Assembly: GCA_030447685.1 (NCBI GenBank)
Contig: JAUJOK010000005.1
Location: 62,001 to 126,000, forward strand
Reading direction: 5' to 3'
DNA from: Armatimonadaceae bacterium
GTDB lineage: Bacteria > Armatimonadota > Armatimonadia > Armatimonadales > Armatimonadaceae
Length of the DNA stretch: 64,000 bases
Position numbers and translations under genes: made by a program. The stretch's first letter is position 1. Each line of letters opens with the position of its first letter. The notes under the pieces were generated by a model that saw only the letters and a program-made list of their open reading frames with translations, did not search any database and was not told the DNA's origin. Below are positions 1 to 8,302 of the stretch, in pieces.

Positions 1-413
1 GCGTCCCACAGCCCCGTATGCACGCCGACCTTGCGCCCGCCCGCCCAGCCGTCGGCGTGGTAGGAGACAGCGTCATTTTCCCACCAGACACGATAGCCCG
101 GCGTACGATAGGCGGCAGGCACGATCACATCGTGCCGGTACCAGGCCGGCCCGGCGAAGGTTCCCGGCTGCCCGTCACGTTCCCAGCATCCGGGAACGAC
201 GGCCTCCTTCCACCCCTCGCCCGTGGCCGGGTCCGTGGCCCAGCCCGCCGTTTCCCCCTGATCGGCGGTATCCCGGCGAAATGCCCAGGTTCCCGCAAGG
301 GAGACGGTGCTATTCGTCACGCTGTTGCCCTTCGCGGCGCGATTCGCGCCCGCCGTTGTGCCGAGGGCCGCCGTCCCCAGAGCGGCCTTTTCCAGAAACT
401 TTCGACGGTTCAT
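1..413 (-). CDS. Tat-exported glycoside hydrolase family 2-like protein (N-terminal fragment)
   Basis: The reading frame starts at an ATG at 413 and runs off the left edge, so only about 137 residues are visible. Residues 2-6 read NRRKF, followed by an alanine/glycine-rich hydrophobic stretch, which matches a twin-arginine signal. After it come 'LAGTWAFRRD', 'VVPGCWERDG' and 'PAWYRHDV', the pattern of the sugar-binding jelly-roll domain at the front of GH2 beta-galactosidases and glucuronidases ('W.F..D', 'VP..W', 'WY'). I infer a periplasmic or secreted beta-glycosidase. The catalytic domain lies outside the window, so the substrate is unknown and another family with the same binding module is possible. 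Confidence 0.7.
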   Translation of the reverse strand, partial: MNRRKFLEKAALGTAALGTTAGANRAAKGNSVTNSTVSLAGTWAFRRDTADQGETAGWATDPATGEGWKEAVVPGCWERDGQPGTFAGPAWYRHDVIVPAAYRTPGYRVWWENDAVSYHADGWAGGRKVGVHTGLWD

Positions 414-466
414 GCGCTATATCCACCCCTTCCAGCCCCATTGTAACCGTCAATACCCGGCAAGGC

Positions 467-514
467 AAAAAAAGAGACCGTTCACAAGCGCATCTGGCGC
501 TCAGCGAACGGTCT
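467..514 (-). terminator. Rho-independent terminator of the YjbQ operon
   Basis: On the minus strand a 9-bp stem (475-483 with 506-514) encloses a second 5-bp stem (487-491 with 497-501). Seven T residues follow at 473-467. It sits about 95 bases after the YjbQ stop and before the GH2 gene, so it separates the two transcripts. The rest of 414-610 holds no gene. Confidence 0.75.
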
Positions 515-610
515 GTGGAGTGATTCTCGTGTTGTTTTATGAACGATGCATATTTCATGCCATGATTCCTGGTGGCTGTCCCCTACTTTTACGGGTTTTA
601 GGGGAGGTCT

Positions 611-1021
611 TCAACCCTGCCGGGCATTTAGCACCTTGACCCAGACCTCGCGGGTGCGGGGGCCGTCGAATTCGCACAGGTAGACGCCCTGCCAGCGGCC
701 CAGCAGCGGGCGGCTGCCGTCCACCAACAGGGTCACGGACGGCCCGGTGAGAATACTCTTGATGTGCGAATCCGAATTGCCTTCCCGATGCGCGAAGCCT
801 GCCTGTTCGGGAATCAGGCGGGCAAGAAAGGCTTCTACATCCGCGCGCACATCCGGGTCGGCGTTCTCGTTGATGCACACCGCCGCCGTGGTGTGCGGCA
901 CATACACCACGCACAGGCCGTCGGCGATACCGCTCCGGGCGACAGCGTCCGCGACCTGCGGTGTAATTTCCACAAGATGGCTGCGGCGCTCCGTGCGGAT
1001 GGTGAATGTCTGGGTCGTGAT
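611..1021 (-). CDS. YjbQ/UPF0047 family protein (secondary thiamine-phosphate synthase-like), probable ATC start
   Basis: This is a small beta-rich protein of the YjbQ/UPF0047 family, linked in the literature to a weak thiamine-phosphate synthase activity. Visible family motifs are 'HTTAAVCINENAD', 'HREGNSDSH' and 'GRWQGVYLCEFDGPR'. The first ordinary start codon is a GTG at 973, which would remove the N-terminal strand ('FTIRTERRSHLVEITPQV') that the family needs. An in-frame TGA lies at 1039-1037, so the start must fall between. An ATC at 1021-1019 is preceded by a strong ribosome binding site, GGAGGT, six bases upstream. That start gives 136 residues, the usual family length. It lies directly behind the alpha-E gene in the same operon. 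An ATG changed to ATC by mutation or error is the alternative. Confidence 0.8.
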   Translation of the reverse strand: MTTQTFTIRTERRSHLVEITPQVADAVARSGIADGLCVVYVPHTTAAVCINENADPDVRADVEAFLARLIPEQAGFAHREGNSDSHIKSILTGPSVTLLVDGSRPLLGRWQGVYLCEFDGPRTREVWVKVLNARQG

Positions 1022-1036
1022 GGCGTTACCTCCCGT

Positions 1037-1996
1037 TCAATGGCGCAGGTACATCTCATTTATTGCGCTTCCGATCTCCGAGCAGCGTTTCTGAATCGTC
1101 ATCAGAAACTCGTGCAGGCCCGCTGCATGCATCTCCGTTACCGTTTGGAAGGACAGGTCGGCGTGCAGACGGCCCGCCAGACGCTCGGCATCGCCCACAT
1201 AACGGCGGCCCTGCGAACCGGAGATGGCGCGCAGGCCCCGCTCCACCTGCGAAACGGCATGATGCACGGACGACGGAAACTCCCAGTCCAGCACCAGGAA
1301 CGACAGCACATGGTCGGGGTTGATACCGGCCCGATAGGTTTTGCGGAACGCTTCAAACGCGGAGGCGGATTTGAGGCAGGCGATCCAGCCGTGTGTGTCG
1401 AAATGCTCGTCCTCGTCCAGAACGTAATCGCCGCCGGTCAGTTCGCGCAGCAGCACATCGGTCAGCCGGGCCATCTGGTCGGCGCGCTCCAGAAAGATGC
1501 CTGTTCTTAGAAAATGCGCGGCGTCGCCGATAAGCATGGTGCGCTCCGCCAGGCCGTAAAAAAGGTGGCAGCGGTTTCGTATGTCCATCAGGAAGGCATG
1601 CGGCGACGTGGCGAGCATCTTGTCCACGTCCCAGTTCAGGAGGTTCAAAAAGGCGATGTTCATGGTCTGCCACATCTCCGACGAGATCACCTCCCGCACG
1701 CTCTGCGCGTTCGTTCGGGCGGAGCGGACGCAGGAGACGACGGAGTTGGGCTGGTCGAGGTCGAAGACCATGAACTGGATCAGGTCGCGCTCGCTGACTT
1801 CGCCGTAGCGGGCGCGAAAAATTACATCGTCACCGGAAATCTCTAAGATGGAACGCCACAGCGACGCCGGATCGTGATCCGGCAGCGGTGATTCGAGCGC
1901 GGCATGGTACTGCACGTCCACGATACGCGCGCTCGCCTCGGCCCGCTCCAGATAGCGCCCCAGCCAGAAAAGGGCATCGGCCTCCCGCGCAAGCAT
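1037..1996 (-). CDS. Alpha-E domain-containing protein (DUF403)
   Basis: The 319-residue protein begins 'MLAREADALFWLGRYLERAE', the typical opening of alpha-E proteins, an all-helical family. Alpha-E proteins usually sit beside circularly permuted ATP-grasp enzymes and transglutaminase-like proteases and are thought to act with them in making or modifying an unknown peptide. Here the ATP-grasp partner is two genes upstream and the stop of the SMI1/KNR4 gene abuts this start (1997/1996). No transglutaminase is visible in the window. Family assignment is firm; the biochemical role is not known. Confidence 0.88.
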   Translation of the reverse strand: MLAREADALFWLGRYLERAEASARIVDVQYHAALESPLPDHDPASLWRSILEISGDDVIFRARYGEVSERDLIQFMVFDLDQPNSVVSCVRSARTNAQSVREVISSEMWQTMNIAFLNLLNWDVDKMLATSPHAFLMDIRNRCHLFYGLAERTMLIGDAAHFLRTGIFLERADQMARLTDVLLRELTGGDYVLDEDEHFDTHGWIACLKSASAFEAFRKTYRAGINPDHVLSFLVLDWEFPSSVHHAVSQVERGLRAISGSQGRRYVGDAERLAGRLHADLSFQTVTEMHAAGLHEFLMTIQKRCSEIGSAINEMYLRH

Positions 1997-2608
1997 CTAT
2001 TCCGCCTCCGCCTCTTCTTTTACAAGTTCTGCGACATCTCCCCAGTACACCAGACCCTCGTACTCGTCGAACAGCACATACTCGCCCGCTTCCAGATCAT
2101 CTACGAACTGCTCGACATACTCGCGGAAGCTGGATGCAAGAATAGACCGCTCCACATCGTCATGCCACATAGAAATCACTTGACCAATCTCCCCGTCCGG
2201 AGCAGGGTCCAAATCCAGGCAGTCGTGATTGCCGCAGCCATCATGTGTAAAGGGTATCCATTTCGGGTTCCACCAGTCCGCTCGGATGCCCGCTTCCGGC
2301 TCGCTTTGTATGCCGTCGAAACGCCCGGCGTCACGTACCTGCTTCCAGCCACGCCAATTTTCAACGATACGCTCCAGCGAAAGAAACGTCTCCGCTTCAA
2401 AGATTCCCGTGCCGCCCGCATCGTGACGCTGCCCGTTGTGAATACGATAGGAGGCACGAAAGTCTTCGGGCAAGGTAACGCCCATTGCTTCTTCCGCCGC
2501 TCGGATCTCTTCGTCCGTCGCCCCCGGATTCAGGGCAGCAAGAACCTCCGGCGCATTATCGGCAAGCCAGGAATCCATCCGTTTCCACAACTCTTCCATG
2601 AACTCCAC
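1997..2608 (-). CDS. SMI1/KNR4 family protein
   Basis: The 203-residue protein has the SMI1/KNR4 fold pattern: 'ATDEEIRAAEEAMGVTLPEDFRASYRIHNGQ' around residues 30-60 and a later 'WIPFTHDGCGNHDCLDLDP' stretch, both typical of the SUKH superfamily. Members are often immunity proteins of toxin systems or regulators of cell-wall and polysaccharide assembly. No toxin gene is adjacent. It is placed exactly between the ATP-grasp and alpha-E genes with 0-1 base gaps, so it is co-transcribed with them. A partner or regulatory role for that pair is an inference from position only. The C-terminus is acidic. Confidence 0.85.
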   Translation of the reverse strand: MEFMEELWKRMDSWLADNAPEVLAALNPGATDEEIRAAEEAMGVTLPEDFRASYRIHNGQRHDAGGTGIFEAETFLSLERIVENWRGWKQVRDAGRFDGIQSEPEAGIRADWWNPKWIPFTHDGCGNHDCLDLDPAPDGEIGQVISMWHDDVERSILASSFREYVEQFVDDLEAGEYVLFDEYEGLVYWGDVAELVKEEAEAE

Positions 2609-2609
2609 C

Positions 2610-4175
2610 TCACAAAGATTGGCTTTGCCGCTGACGCCCCTGGCTCTGCGCCTGCGACTGACGCGGAAGAGGGCGCGACAGAACCCAGGTGTCTTTGGAG
2701 CCGCCTCCCTGCGAGGAGTTGACGACGTAGGAGCCTTCTTTCAAAGCGACGCGCGTCAGGCCGCCGGGAATGATGGTGACACCGGATGGGCCGGTCAGAA
2801 TATACGGGCGCAGGTCCACGCGGCGCGGCCCGATATTTTTGCCGTTCAGAAAGCAGGGGGCAGTGGAAAGCTCCACGACCGGCTGCGCCAGATAGTTGCG
2901 CGGATCGGCGCGAACTTTGTCCGCAAAGGCGGCCCGCTCGGCGTCGCTGGCCTGCGGTCCGATCAGCATGCCGTAACCGCCGGACTCGTTCGCGGCCTTG
3001 ACGACAAGAGTATCCAGATGATCCAGGATATAGCTGCGGTCGGCGTCCTCCCAGGCGCAGTAGGTGGGGACATTGGCTAAGACAGCGTCCTCGCCCAGGT
3101 AATCGCGGATAATGTCGGGGACGTACCGGCACACGACCTTGTCGTCCGCGACGCCGGTTCCTACCGTGTTGGCGAGCGCCAGATTACCGGCGGCGTAGGC
3201 GCGCATCAGGCCGGGCACGCCCAGCATGGAGTTCGGGCGGAACACCTCCGGGTCGAGAAAGTCATCGTCCACGCGCCGGTAAATCACATCCACCCGCTGC
3301 GGCCCGGTCGTCGTCTTCATAAAGACGGTGTCGTTGTCCACGAACAGGTCGCCTCCCTGCACCAGTTCGATGCCCATCTGCTGCGCCAGATACGCATGCT
3401 CGAAATAGGCGGAGTTGTAGATGCCCGGCGTCAGTAAAACGACGCTGGGATTGTCGGTGCGCGGGGAAAGCGCGCGCAGATTGTCCAGCAGGACGGTGGT
3501 ATAGTGGCTGACGGGGCGCACGGGATGCGCGGCGAAGACCTGCGGGAAGACGCGCGTCATGATATTGCGGTTTTCCAGCACGTAAGAGACGCCGGACGGG
3601 GTACGCAGATTGTCTTCCAGAACACACCACCTGCCGTCGGCGTCGCGGATCAGGTCGGTGCCGCAGATATGGACGTGGATGTTCTTGGGGGCGGAAAAGC
3701 CGATAAATGCGCGCCGGTAGTGCACCGCGTTCTCGATGATCTCGCGCGGCACCACGCCATCGGACAGAATCTTCGCGTCGCCGTACAGATCGCGCAGAAA
3801 CAGGTTCAGCGCGGTAATGCGCTGCGTCAGCCCGCGTTCGATGATCTCCCACTCGTCGGCGGGCACGATACGGGGAATAAGATCGACGGGAAAGGTGCGT
3901 TCGGTGCCGGAGGCGTCACCATAGACGGTAAATGTGATACCCTGATTCATCAGGGTCGCGTCGGCGAGCGCGACACGGCGCTTGAACTCATCGGCGGAAA
4001 GCGTATTGAGGCGGTCAAACAGGGCCTTGTAGTGTGGACGAGGCTTCGGAGGCGACGCGCCGTGAGTGGAAGAAGCCCCCGCGCGGAAATTCGCCCCGGA
4101 AGCGAACATCTCGTCATAGGCGGCCCCGTAACCACCGCTTTGCCGCCCGGTGTGATAGTCGGCGAACAGGCTCAT
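2610..4175 (-). CDS. Circularly permuted ATP-grasp type 2 family protein
   Basis: A 521-residue member of the circularly permuted ATP-grasp group (DUF404/DUF407). Recognisable pieces include 'HYKALFDRLNTLS', 'FTVYGD', 'ERTFPVDLIPRIV', 'LEDNLRTPSGVSYVLENR' and 'VVKAANESGGYGM', the last being a nucleotide-binding glycine-rich turn. These enzymes are predicted to form amide bonds using ATP; the substrate is unknown. I start at the ATG at 4175 ('MSLFADY') rather than further upstream, because a strong minus-strand promoter at 4242-4271 places transcription start near 4235. It heads the operon ATP-grasp, SMI1/KNR4, alpha-E, YjbQ. Confidence 0.88.
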   Translation of the reverse strand: MSLFADYHTGRQSGGYGAAYDEMFASGANFRAGASSTHGASPPKPRPHYKALFDRLNTLSADEFKRRVALADATLMNQGITFTVYGDASGTERTFPVDLIPRIVPADEWEIIERGLTQRITALNLFLRDLYGDAKILSDGVVPREIIENAVHYRRAFIGFSAPKNIHVHICGTDLIRDADGRWCVLEDNLRTPSGVSYVLENRNIMTRVFPQVFAAHPVRPVSHYTTVLLDNLRALSPRTDNPSVVLLTPGIYNSAYFEHAYLAQQMGIELVQGGDLFVDNDTVFMKTTTGPQRVDVIYRRVDDDFLDPEVFRPNSMLGVPGLMRAYAAGNLALANTVGTGVADDKVVCRYVPDIIRDYLGEDAVLANVPTYCAWEDADRSYILDHLDTLVVKAANESGGYGMLIGPQASDAERAAFADKVRADPRNYLAQPVVELSTAPCFLNGKNIGPRRVDLRPYILTGPSGVTIIPGGLTRVALKEGSYVVNSSQGGGSKDTWVLSRPLPRQSQAQSQGRQRQSQSL

Positions 4176-4241
4176 AACGACTGCGGGGACACTCCTTTTA
4201 ATCGAGGGCCGGGCATCATCGGGGCCTGATGGGAATGGATG

Positions 4242-4271
4242 ATTATACAAGGTTCGGCAGATAGCCGTCAA
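4242..4271 (-). promoter_or_regulatory. Sigma-70-type promoter of the ATP-grasp/alpha-E operon
   Basis: Read on the minus strand: TTGACG (4271-4266), an 18-base spacer, and TATAAT (4247-4242). Transcription would start near 4235, about 60 bases before the ATG of the ATP-grasp gene. Confidence 0.7.
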
Positions 4272-4289
4272 GCAGAATTTAACACGGAG

Positions 4290-5648
4290 ATGACTCCCGA
4301 GGAACGGATAAAGGCGCAGGCGCTCGCGGTCGGCTTCGACGCCGCCCGAATCACCACGGCGGAAGCGCCCGGCCACGCCGAACAGGCGGCGGCCTGGCTT
4401 GCCGCCGGAATGCACGGCGAGATGGGCTATCTGAAGCGGCGCGAAAACCTGCGCGAAGGCCCGGCGTCCGTGCCGGAACTTTTACCGGGCGCTCGCTCGC
4501 TCATACTGGTCGCGCTGTCGTATGATTTTGAGGCTCCTGAGACGCCCTCACCCCCTTCCCCTCTCCCGCTGCGGGAGAGGGGTGCCTTTAATGCTGCCAA
4601 CCCAGGCTTCGCACGAGAGTATGGAGAACCTTCTTTGGCGCGAAGCCGGGGTTGCTTTCGTGATAGGCACCCCTCTCCCGCTGCGGGAGAGGGGAAGGGG
4701 GTGAGGGCTTCCGGCACCGTCGCCCGGTATGCGCGCGGCACGGACTATCACCCATTGATGTGGGAAAAGCTGAAACTGCTGAGCGATTGGATCAAAGAGA
4801 CATTCGGCCCCGACGTTCAGACGCGCGGCTTCGCCGATTCGGGGCCGCTGCGCGAGCGGGAACTGGCGGCGCGGGCAGGGCTGGGCTGGCAGGGCAAGCA
4901 CACGAACCTGATCTCGCTGGACCTGGGGAACTGGTTTTTTATCGGGGTGCTGCTGACGACGCTGCCGCTGAGGCCCGACGAGCCGATGACGGGCGGTCAC
5001 TGCGGCACCTGCACGCGCTGCCTCACGGCCTGCCCAACCGGAGCCATCGTCGCCCCACAGACACTGGATGCGCGCCGCTGCATTTCCTACCTGACTATTG
5101 AGCACCGGGGGCCGATTGCGCCCGAACTGCGCCCGCTGATGGGCAGCCGCATCTTCGGGTGTGACGATTGCCTGGCTGCCTGTCCCTGGAACGACCGGGC
5201 GCAGCAGGCGCGCGAGATGCGCCTTGCCGCGCGGCCCGGTCACGATTTTCCCGACCTGATCGAATGGCTGGAGCGCTTGGCGGACGAGGACTGGTTCAAA
5301 GCCGAATTCGCAAAAACGCCGCTGCTGCGTACCAAGCGGGAGGGGCTGCGTCGCAATGTGTGCGTGGCGCTGGGTAATGTCGGCGGCGGGGAAGCGGCAG
5401 CGCCGCTTGCCGACGCGCTCACTAACGACCCATCGCCGCTGGTGCGTGGGCACGCGGCCTGGGCGCTGGGACAGATAGAACAGCGCGCGGGGGACGGCGC
5501 AGCCCGGCAGGCCCTCGTCGGTGCGGCGGAGAGGGAGACCGACCCGGAGGTTCGCGAGGAGATAACGGCGGCGCTGGCCCCTTTACCGGCCCGGTTCTCC
5601 GGTCCCGGTTCGGAAGGGAGCGCCGGCAGGGGGACGCTGGCCCGGTAG
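4290..5648 (+). CDS. queG: Epoxyqueuosine reductase QueG, with an in-frame repeat insertion
   Basis: QueG carries out the last step of queuosine synthesis on tRNA, reducing epoxyqueuosine with cobalamin and two [4Fe-4S] clusters. The cluster motifs are clear: 'CGTCTRCLTACPTGAI' and 'CDDCLAACPWND'. The C-terminus holds a HEAT-like repeat ('NVCVALGNVGG', 'RGHAAWALGQI'). I start at 4290 ('MTPEERIKAQ'), which matches the family N-terminus; an in-frame ATG at 4239 is the alternative. Codons covering 4544-4708 form a 55-residue proline/arginine-rich insert that is the translation of a palindromic repeat. It falls between 'LSYDFEAPE' and 'GTVARYARGTDYH', which are adjacent in ordinary QueG proteins. 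The 3' end overlaps the convergent dehydratase gene by 66 bases. Confidence 0.92.
   Translation: MTPEERIKAQALAVGFDAARITTAEAPGHAEQAAAWLAAGMHGEMGYLKRRENLREGPASVPELLPGARSLILVALSYDFEAPETPSPPSPLPLRERGAFNAANPGFAREYGEPSLARSRGCFRDRHPSPAAGEGKGVRASGTVARYARGTDYHPLMWEKLKLLSDWIKETFGPDVQTRGFADSGPLRERELAARAGLGWQGKHTNLISLDLGNWFFIGVLLTTLPLRPDEPMTGGHCGTCTRCLTACPTGAIVAPQTLDARRCISYLTIEHRGPIAPELRPLMGSRIFGCDDCLAACPWNDRAQQAREMRLAARPGHDFPDLIEWLERLADEDWFKAEFAKTPLLRTKREGLRRNVCVALGNVGGGEAAAPLADALTNDPSPLVRGHAAWALGQIEQRAGDGAARQALVGAAERETDPEVREEITAALAPLPARFSGPGSEGSAGRGTLAR
4544..4708. repeat. 165-bp palindromic element (family A) inserted in queG
   Basis: The ends are 43-base inverted repeats starting GCCCTCACCCCCTTCCCC that differ at a single central position, and each arm contains its own CTCTCCCGC/GCGGGAGAG hairpin. 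The core carries the string GGCTTCGCACGAGAG. The length is exactly 55 codons and the frame has no stop, so queG stays open. A second member with the same ends and core lies at 52479-52744. It has no coding capacity of its own, so if mobile it must be moved by enzymes from elsewhere. Confidence 0.85.
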
Positions 5649-7487
5649 AGCCTCTATGTGGTGGAAGCCGGTGCGCGCGATACGCAGGATTTCATCCCGC
5701 AGCGTGTCGCGCTCGCCCTGGATCGCCAGCCGGATCAGCCGATCCACTTCGGCCAGAACGGCAGGCGGATTGATGCCGTTGCTCGGTGATACGAATATCT
5801 TTTTATGCGCCGTGGGGGCTGTCTGCTCTTCGTCGTAGGTTAGCTCTTCAAATATCTTTTCGCCGGGGCGGATTCCGGTAAATTCGATCTTGATGTCGTC
5901 GTCGGGCCGGTAGCCGGACAGACGAATAAGATCACGCGCCAGATCGAGGATGCGCACCGGCTCACCCATATCGAGAATATAGATCTCGCCGGATTTTCCC
6001 ATCGCACCCGCCTGAAGAATAAGGGTTACCGCCTCCGGAATCGTCATAAAGTAGCGGGTCATCTCGCTGTCGGTCACGGTCACGGGGCCGCCGCGCTGTA
6101 TCTGTTTGCGCATCACCGGAATCACCGAGCCGCGCGAGCCGAGCACGTTGCCGAAGCGCACCGCCGCGAACTCCACCGAGGACGACGAGGCGACACTCTG
6201 GATGATCATCTCGCCGATGCGCTTGGTCGCCCCCATCACCGAGGTCGGATTGACCGCTTTATCCGTCGAGACATAGATAAACTTCTTGACGCCGCACGCC
6301 TTGGCAAGTTCGGCCAGGTTCCGCGTTCCCAGAACGTTGTTCTTGACCGCTTCCTGCGGGTTCGCCTCCATCAACGGAACGTGCTTGTGCGCGGCGGCGT
6401 GAAACACAACCGTCGGGCGCTCGTGCAGGAAAATCTCCTCCAGCCGCTCCCGATCCTTGATGTCGCCGATCAAAGCGGTCGAGGCGAAGCCCAATTCGCG
6501 AAGCAGTTCCTGCTCGATCTCGAAGATGCTGTTCTCGCCCTGGCCCACCAGCAGAAGCCGCGCCGGGTTCAGCGCGCATATCTGGCGGCAGAGTTCCGAT
6601 CCAATACTGCCGCCCGCTCCGGTCACCAGTACGCGCTGCCCGGCGATATACTTGGCGACCTCTTCCATGTCAATGTGAACGGCGGGACGGCGCAGCAGGT
6701 CCTCAATATTGATGTCCCGCATCTTCAGCGTTGCGCCACTGGACGTTCCTTCCAATATTTCGGGCACACTGGGCACGATGCACAGGCGAGCCTGGGTCTT
6801 TTCGCACCTCCCCACGATGTCGCGTATCGTTCTGCCGGGCGCAGAAGGCAGGGCGATGATTATCACCTCCACCTGCTGCTGGCCCGCAACCGCCGCAATG
6901 TCGTGCGTCGTCCCCAGAACCGGAAGTCCCTGAATGCGGCTGCGCCGCTTTACCGGCTCATCGTCCACAAACCCGATAGGCGCAATGCCCTCGCGCGGGC
7001 GGCGCAGCAGGTCGCGCGCGACCGCCTCGCCCGCATCCCCGGCCCCGACGATCAGGGCGCGCTGCGCCGGACGGTCGGTGCCCGCGCGCGGGTCCGGCAG
7101 AACGCGGTAGCAGATACGCACGCCGGAAAGCAGGAAAAGGTTGATGCCCCAGTCGATGATCTGCATGCCCCACGAATAGTCGCGGCGATGCAAAACCAGC
7201 AGACAGACCCAGAACAGGAACGAGGACATGCTGGTTGCGATAGCCAGCGTGCGTAAGTCGGGGATGGAAAAGTAGCGCCAATGGATACGGTACAGGTTGA
7301 AAACGCTTAGCGACAGCAGACGCAGCGCCACCAGCACCGGCAGGGCAAGCGCGAACTTATCCAGGTACAGCGAGAACGTCGCGTCCTCGGCGTACCGGAG
7401 CAGGAAAGCAGCCGTATTCGCGGCCATGATAATCGCCGCGTCGATGATAACCTGTGCGACGATTCTTCGGCTGATAATTAAACGCAT
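5583..7487 (-). CDS. Nucleoside-diphosphate-sugar 4,6-dehydratase, membrane-bound (PglF/CapD/WbpM type)
   Basis: A protein of about 634 residues with four N-terminal membrane segments followed by two Rossmann domains. The first has 'VGAGDAGEAVARDLL' and the second 'VTGAGGSIGSELCRQI'. The catalytic region reads 'STDKAVNPTSVMGATKR', in which Met replaces the usual Tyr of the YxxxK pair, as is normal for inverting/retaining UDP-GlcNAc 4,6-dehydratases of this class. It probably makes the first intermediate of a rare amino sugar for the initiating transferase encoded just upstream. I use the ATG at 7487 ('MRLIISRR'); an in-frame ATG at 7517 is possible. The end overlaps queG (convergent). Confidence 0.9.
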   Translation of the reverse strand: MRLIISRRIVAQVIIDAAIIMAANTAAFLLRYAEDATFSLYLDKFALALPVLVALRLLSLSVFNLYRIHWRYFSIPDLRTLAIATSMSSFLFWVCLLVLHRRDYSWGMQIIDWGINLFLLSGVRICYRVLPDPRAGTDRPAQRALIVGAGDAGEAVARDLLRRPREGIAPIGFVDDEPVKRRSRIQGLPVLGTTHDIAAVAGQQQVEVIIIALPSAPGRTIRDIVGRCEKTQARLCIVPSVPEILEGTSSGATLKMRDINIEDLLRRPAVHIDMEEVAKYIAGQRVLVTGAGGSIGSELCRQICALNPARLLLVGQGENSIFEIEQELLRELGFASTALIGDIKDRERLEEIFLHERPTVVFHAAAHKHVPLMEANPQEAVKNNVLGTRNLAELAKACGVKKFIYVSTDKAVNPTSVMGATKRIGEMIIQSVASSSSVEFAAVRFGNVLGSRGSVIPVMRKQIQRGGPVTVTDSEMTRYFMTIPEAVTLILQAGAMGKSGEIYILDMGEPVRILDLARDLIRLSGYRPDDDIKIEFTGIRPGEKIFEELTYDEEQTAPTAHKKIFVSPSNGINPPAVLAEVDRLIRLAIQGERDTLRDEILRIARTGFHHIEALPGQRPPAGAPFRTGTGEPGR

Positions 7488-7521
7488 AAAGTGTCCGCCA
7501 CCATGCCGCTGCCGCACCTGC

Positions 7522-8136
7522 TTAGCGACTGCCGCGTCCCGAAAGCACCGATGTCACCGTTCGCAATAAAATACGCAGGTCCAGCAAAAGCGACCGGTGC
7601 TGAAGATACCATATATCGTGAGCCACCTTGCTTTCCGTGTCCAGTTCATCCCGGCCATTAGTCTGCGCCCAACCCGTGATTCCGGGCAGAAGCGCATCCA
7701 CCCCGGCGGCGGCCCGGCGCGCATTCAGTTCGGTCTGCATCGGCAGCGCGGGGCGCGGGCCGACCAGGCTCATTTCACCTTTCAGCACATTGATAAGCTG
7801 CGGGATTTCGTCCACGCTGAGGCGGCGCAGTAACGCCCCCAGGCGCGTGACCGGGCTGGGCCGACATGCCATCTGGTCCGTCGGCAGCGTCGGCGTTCCC
7901 ACCCGCATCGTACGGAATTTGAGCAGGACAAACCGCCTGCCGCGCAAGCCTACCCGCTCCTGACGAAAAAGAGCCGGTCCGGGTGAATCCAGTCGGATCA
8001 GAACCGTGATAACGGCGATAACCGGCAGCAGCAGCGTCAGCAGGACAAGTGTCACAGACACATCCAGAACCCGCTTGCTCCGGTCATTCTCCGGCTCCTG
8101 CGCCAAAGGCGGCGGTGTCGCCGTTTCTACCGCCAT
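7522..8136 (-). CDS. Initiating sugar-phosphate transferase (bacterial sugar transferase, WcaJ/WbaP C-domain type)
   Basis: This 204-residue protein is the short, single-helix form of the polyprenyl-phosphate sugar-1-phosphate transferases that start repeat-unit assembly. It shows 'KRVLDVSVTLVLLTLLLPV' (membrane entry helix), 'GPALFRQERVGLRGRRFVLLKFRTMR', 'DEIPQLINVLKGEMSLVGPRP' and 'PGITGWAQTNGR', all family signatures. The start at 8136 ('MAVETATPPP') has GGGAAA a few bases upstream; extending further would add a low-complexity leader. It sits 34 bases before the dehydratase that would supply its sugar nucleotide. Confidence 0.93.
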   Translation of the reverse strand: MAVETATPPPLAQEPENDRSKRVLDVSVTLVLLTLLLPVIAVITVLIRLDSPGPALFRQERVGLRGRRFVLLKFRTMRVGTPTLPTDQMACRPSPVTRLGALLRRLSVDEIPQLINVLKGEMSLVGPRPALPMQTELNARRAAAGVDALLPGITGWAQTNGRDELDTESKVAHDIWYLQHRSLLLDLRILLRTVTSVLSGRGSR

Positions 8137-8302
8137 GTGTTTCCCGCTTTCCTTTTGGAACGGCGTGATGCATCTCTGGCCCATACGTTCTGACAAACCA
8201 GCCCTGCGTTTGTGTCCGATATTTTTACAGTTCTCGTACACATTCCACGCCGGAAGGCAGCGTACCTGCTAAATCCGCCGTGAAGCGGTGCGATATAGCG
8301 GC

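Noticed and set aside
18-446. Open frame of 142 codons on the plus strand
   Set aside because: It is the antisense of the GH2 fragment, which has a clear Tat signal and sugar-binding motifs.
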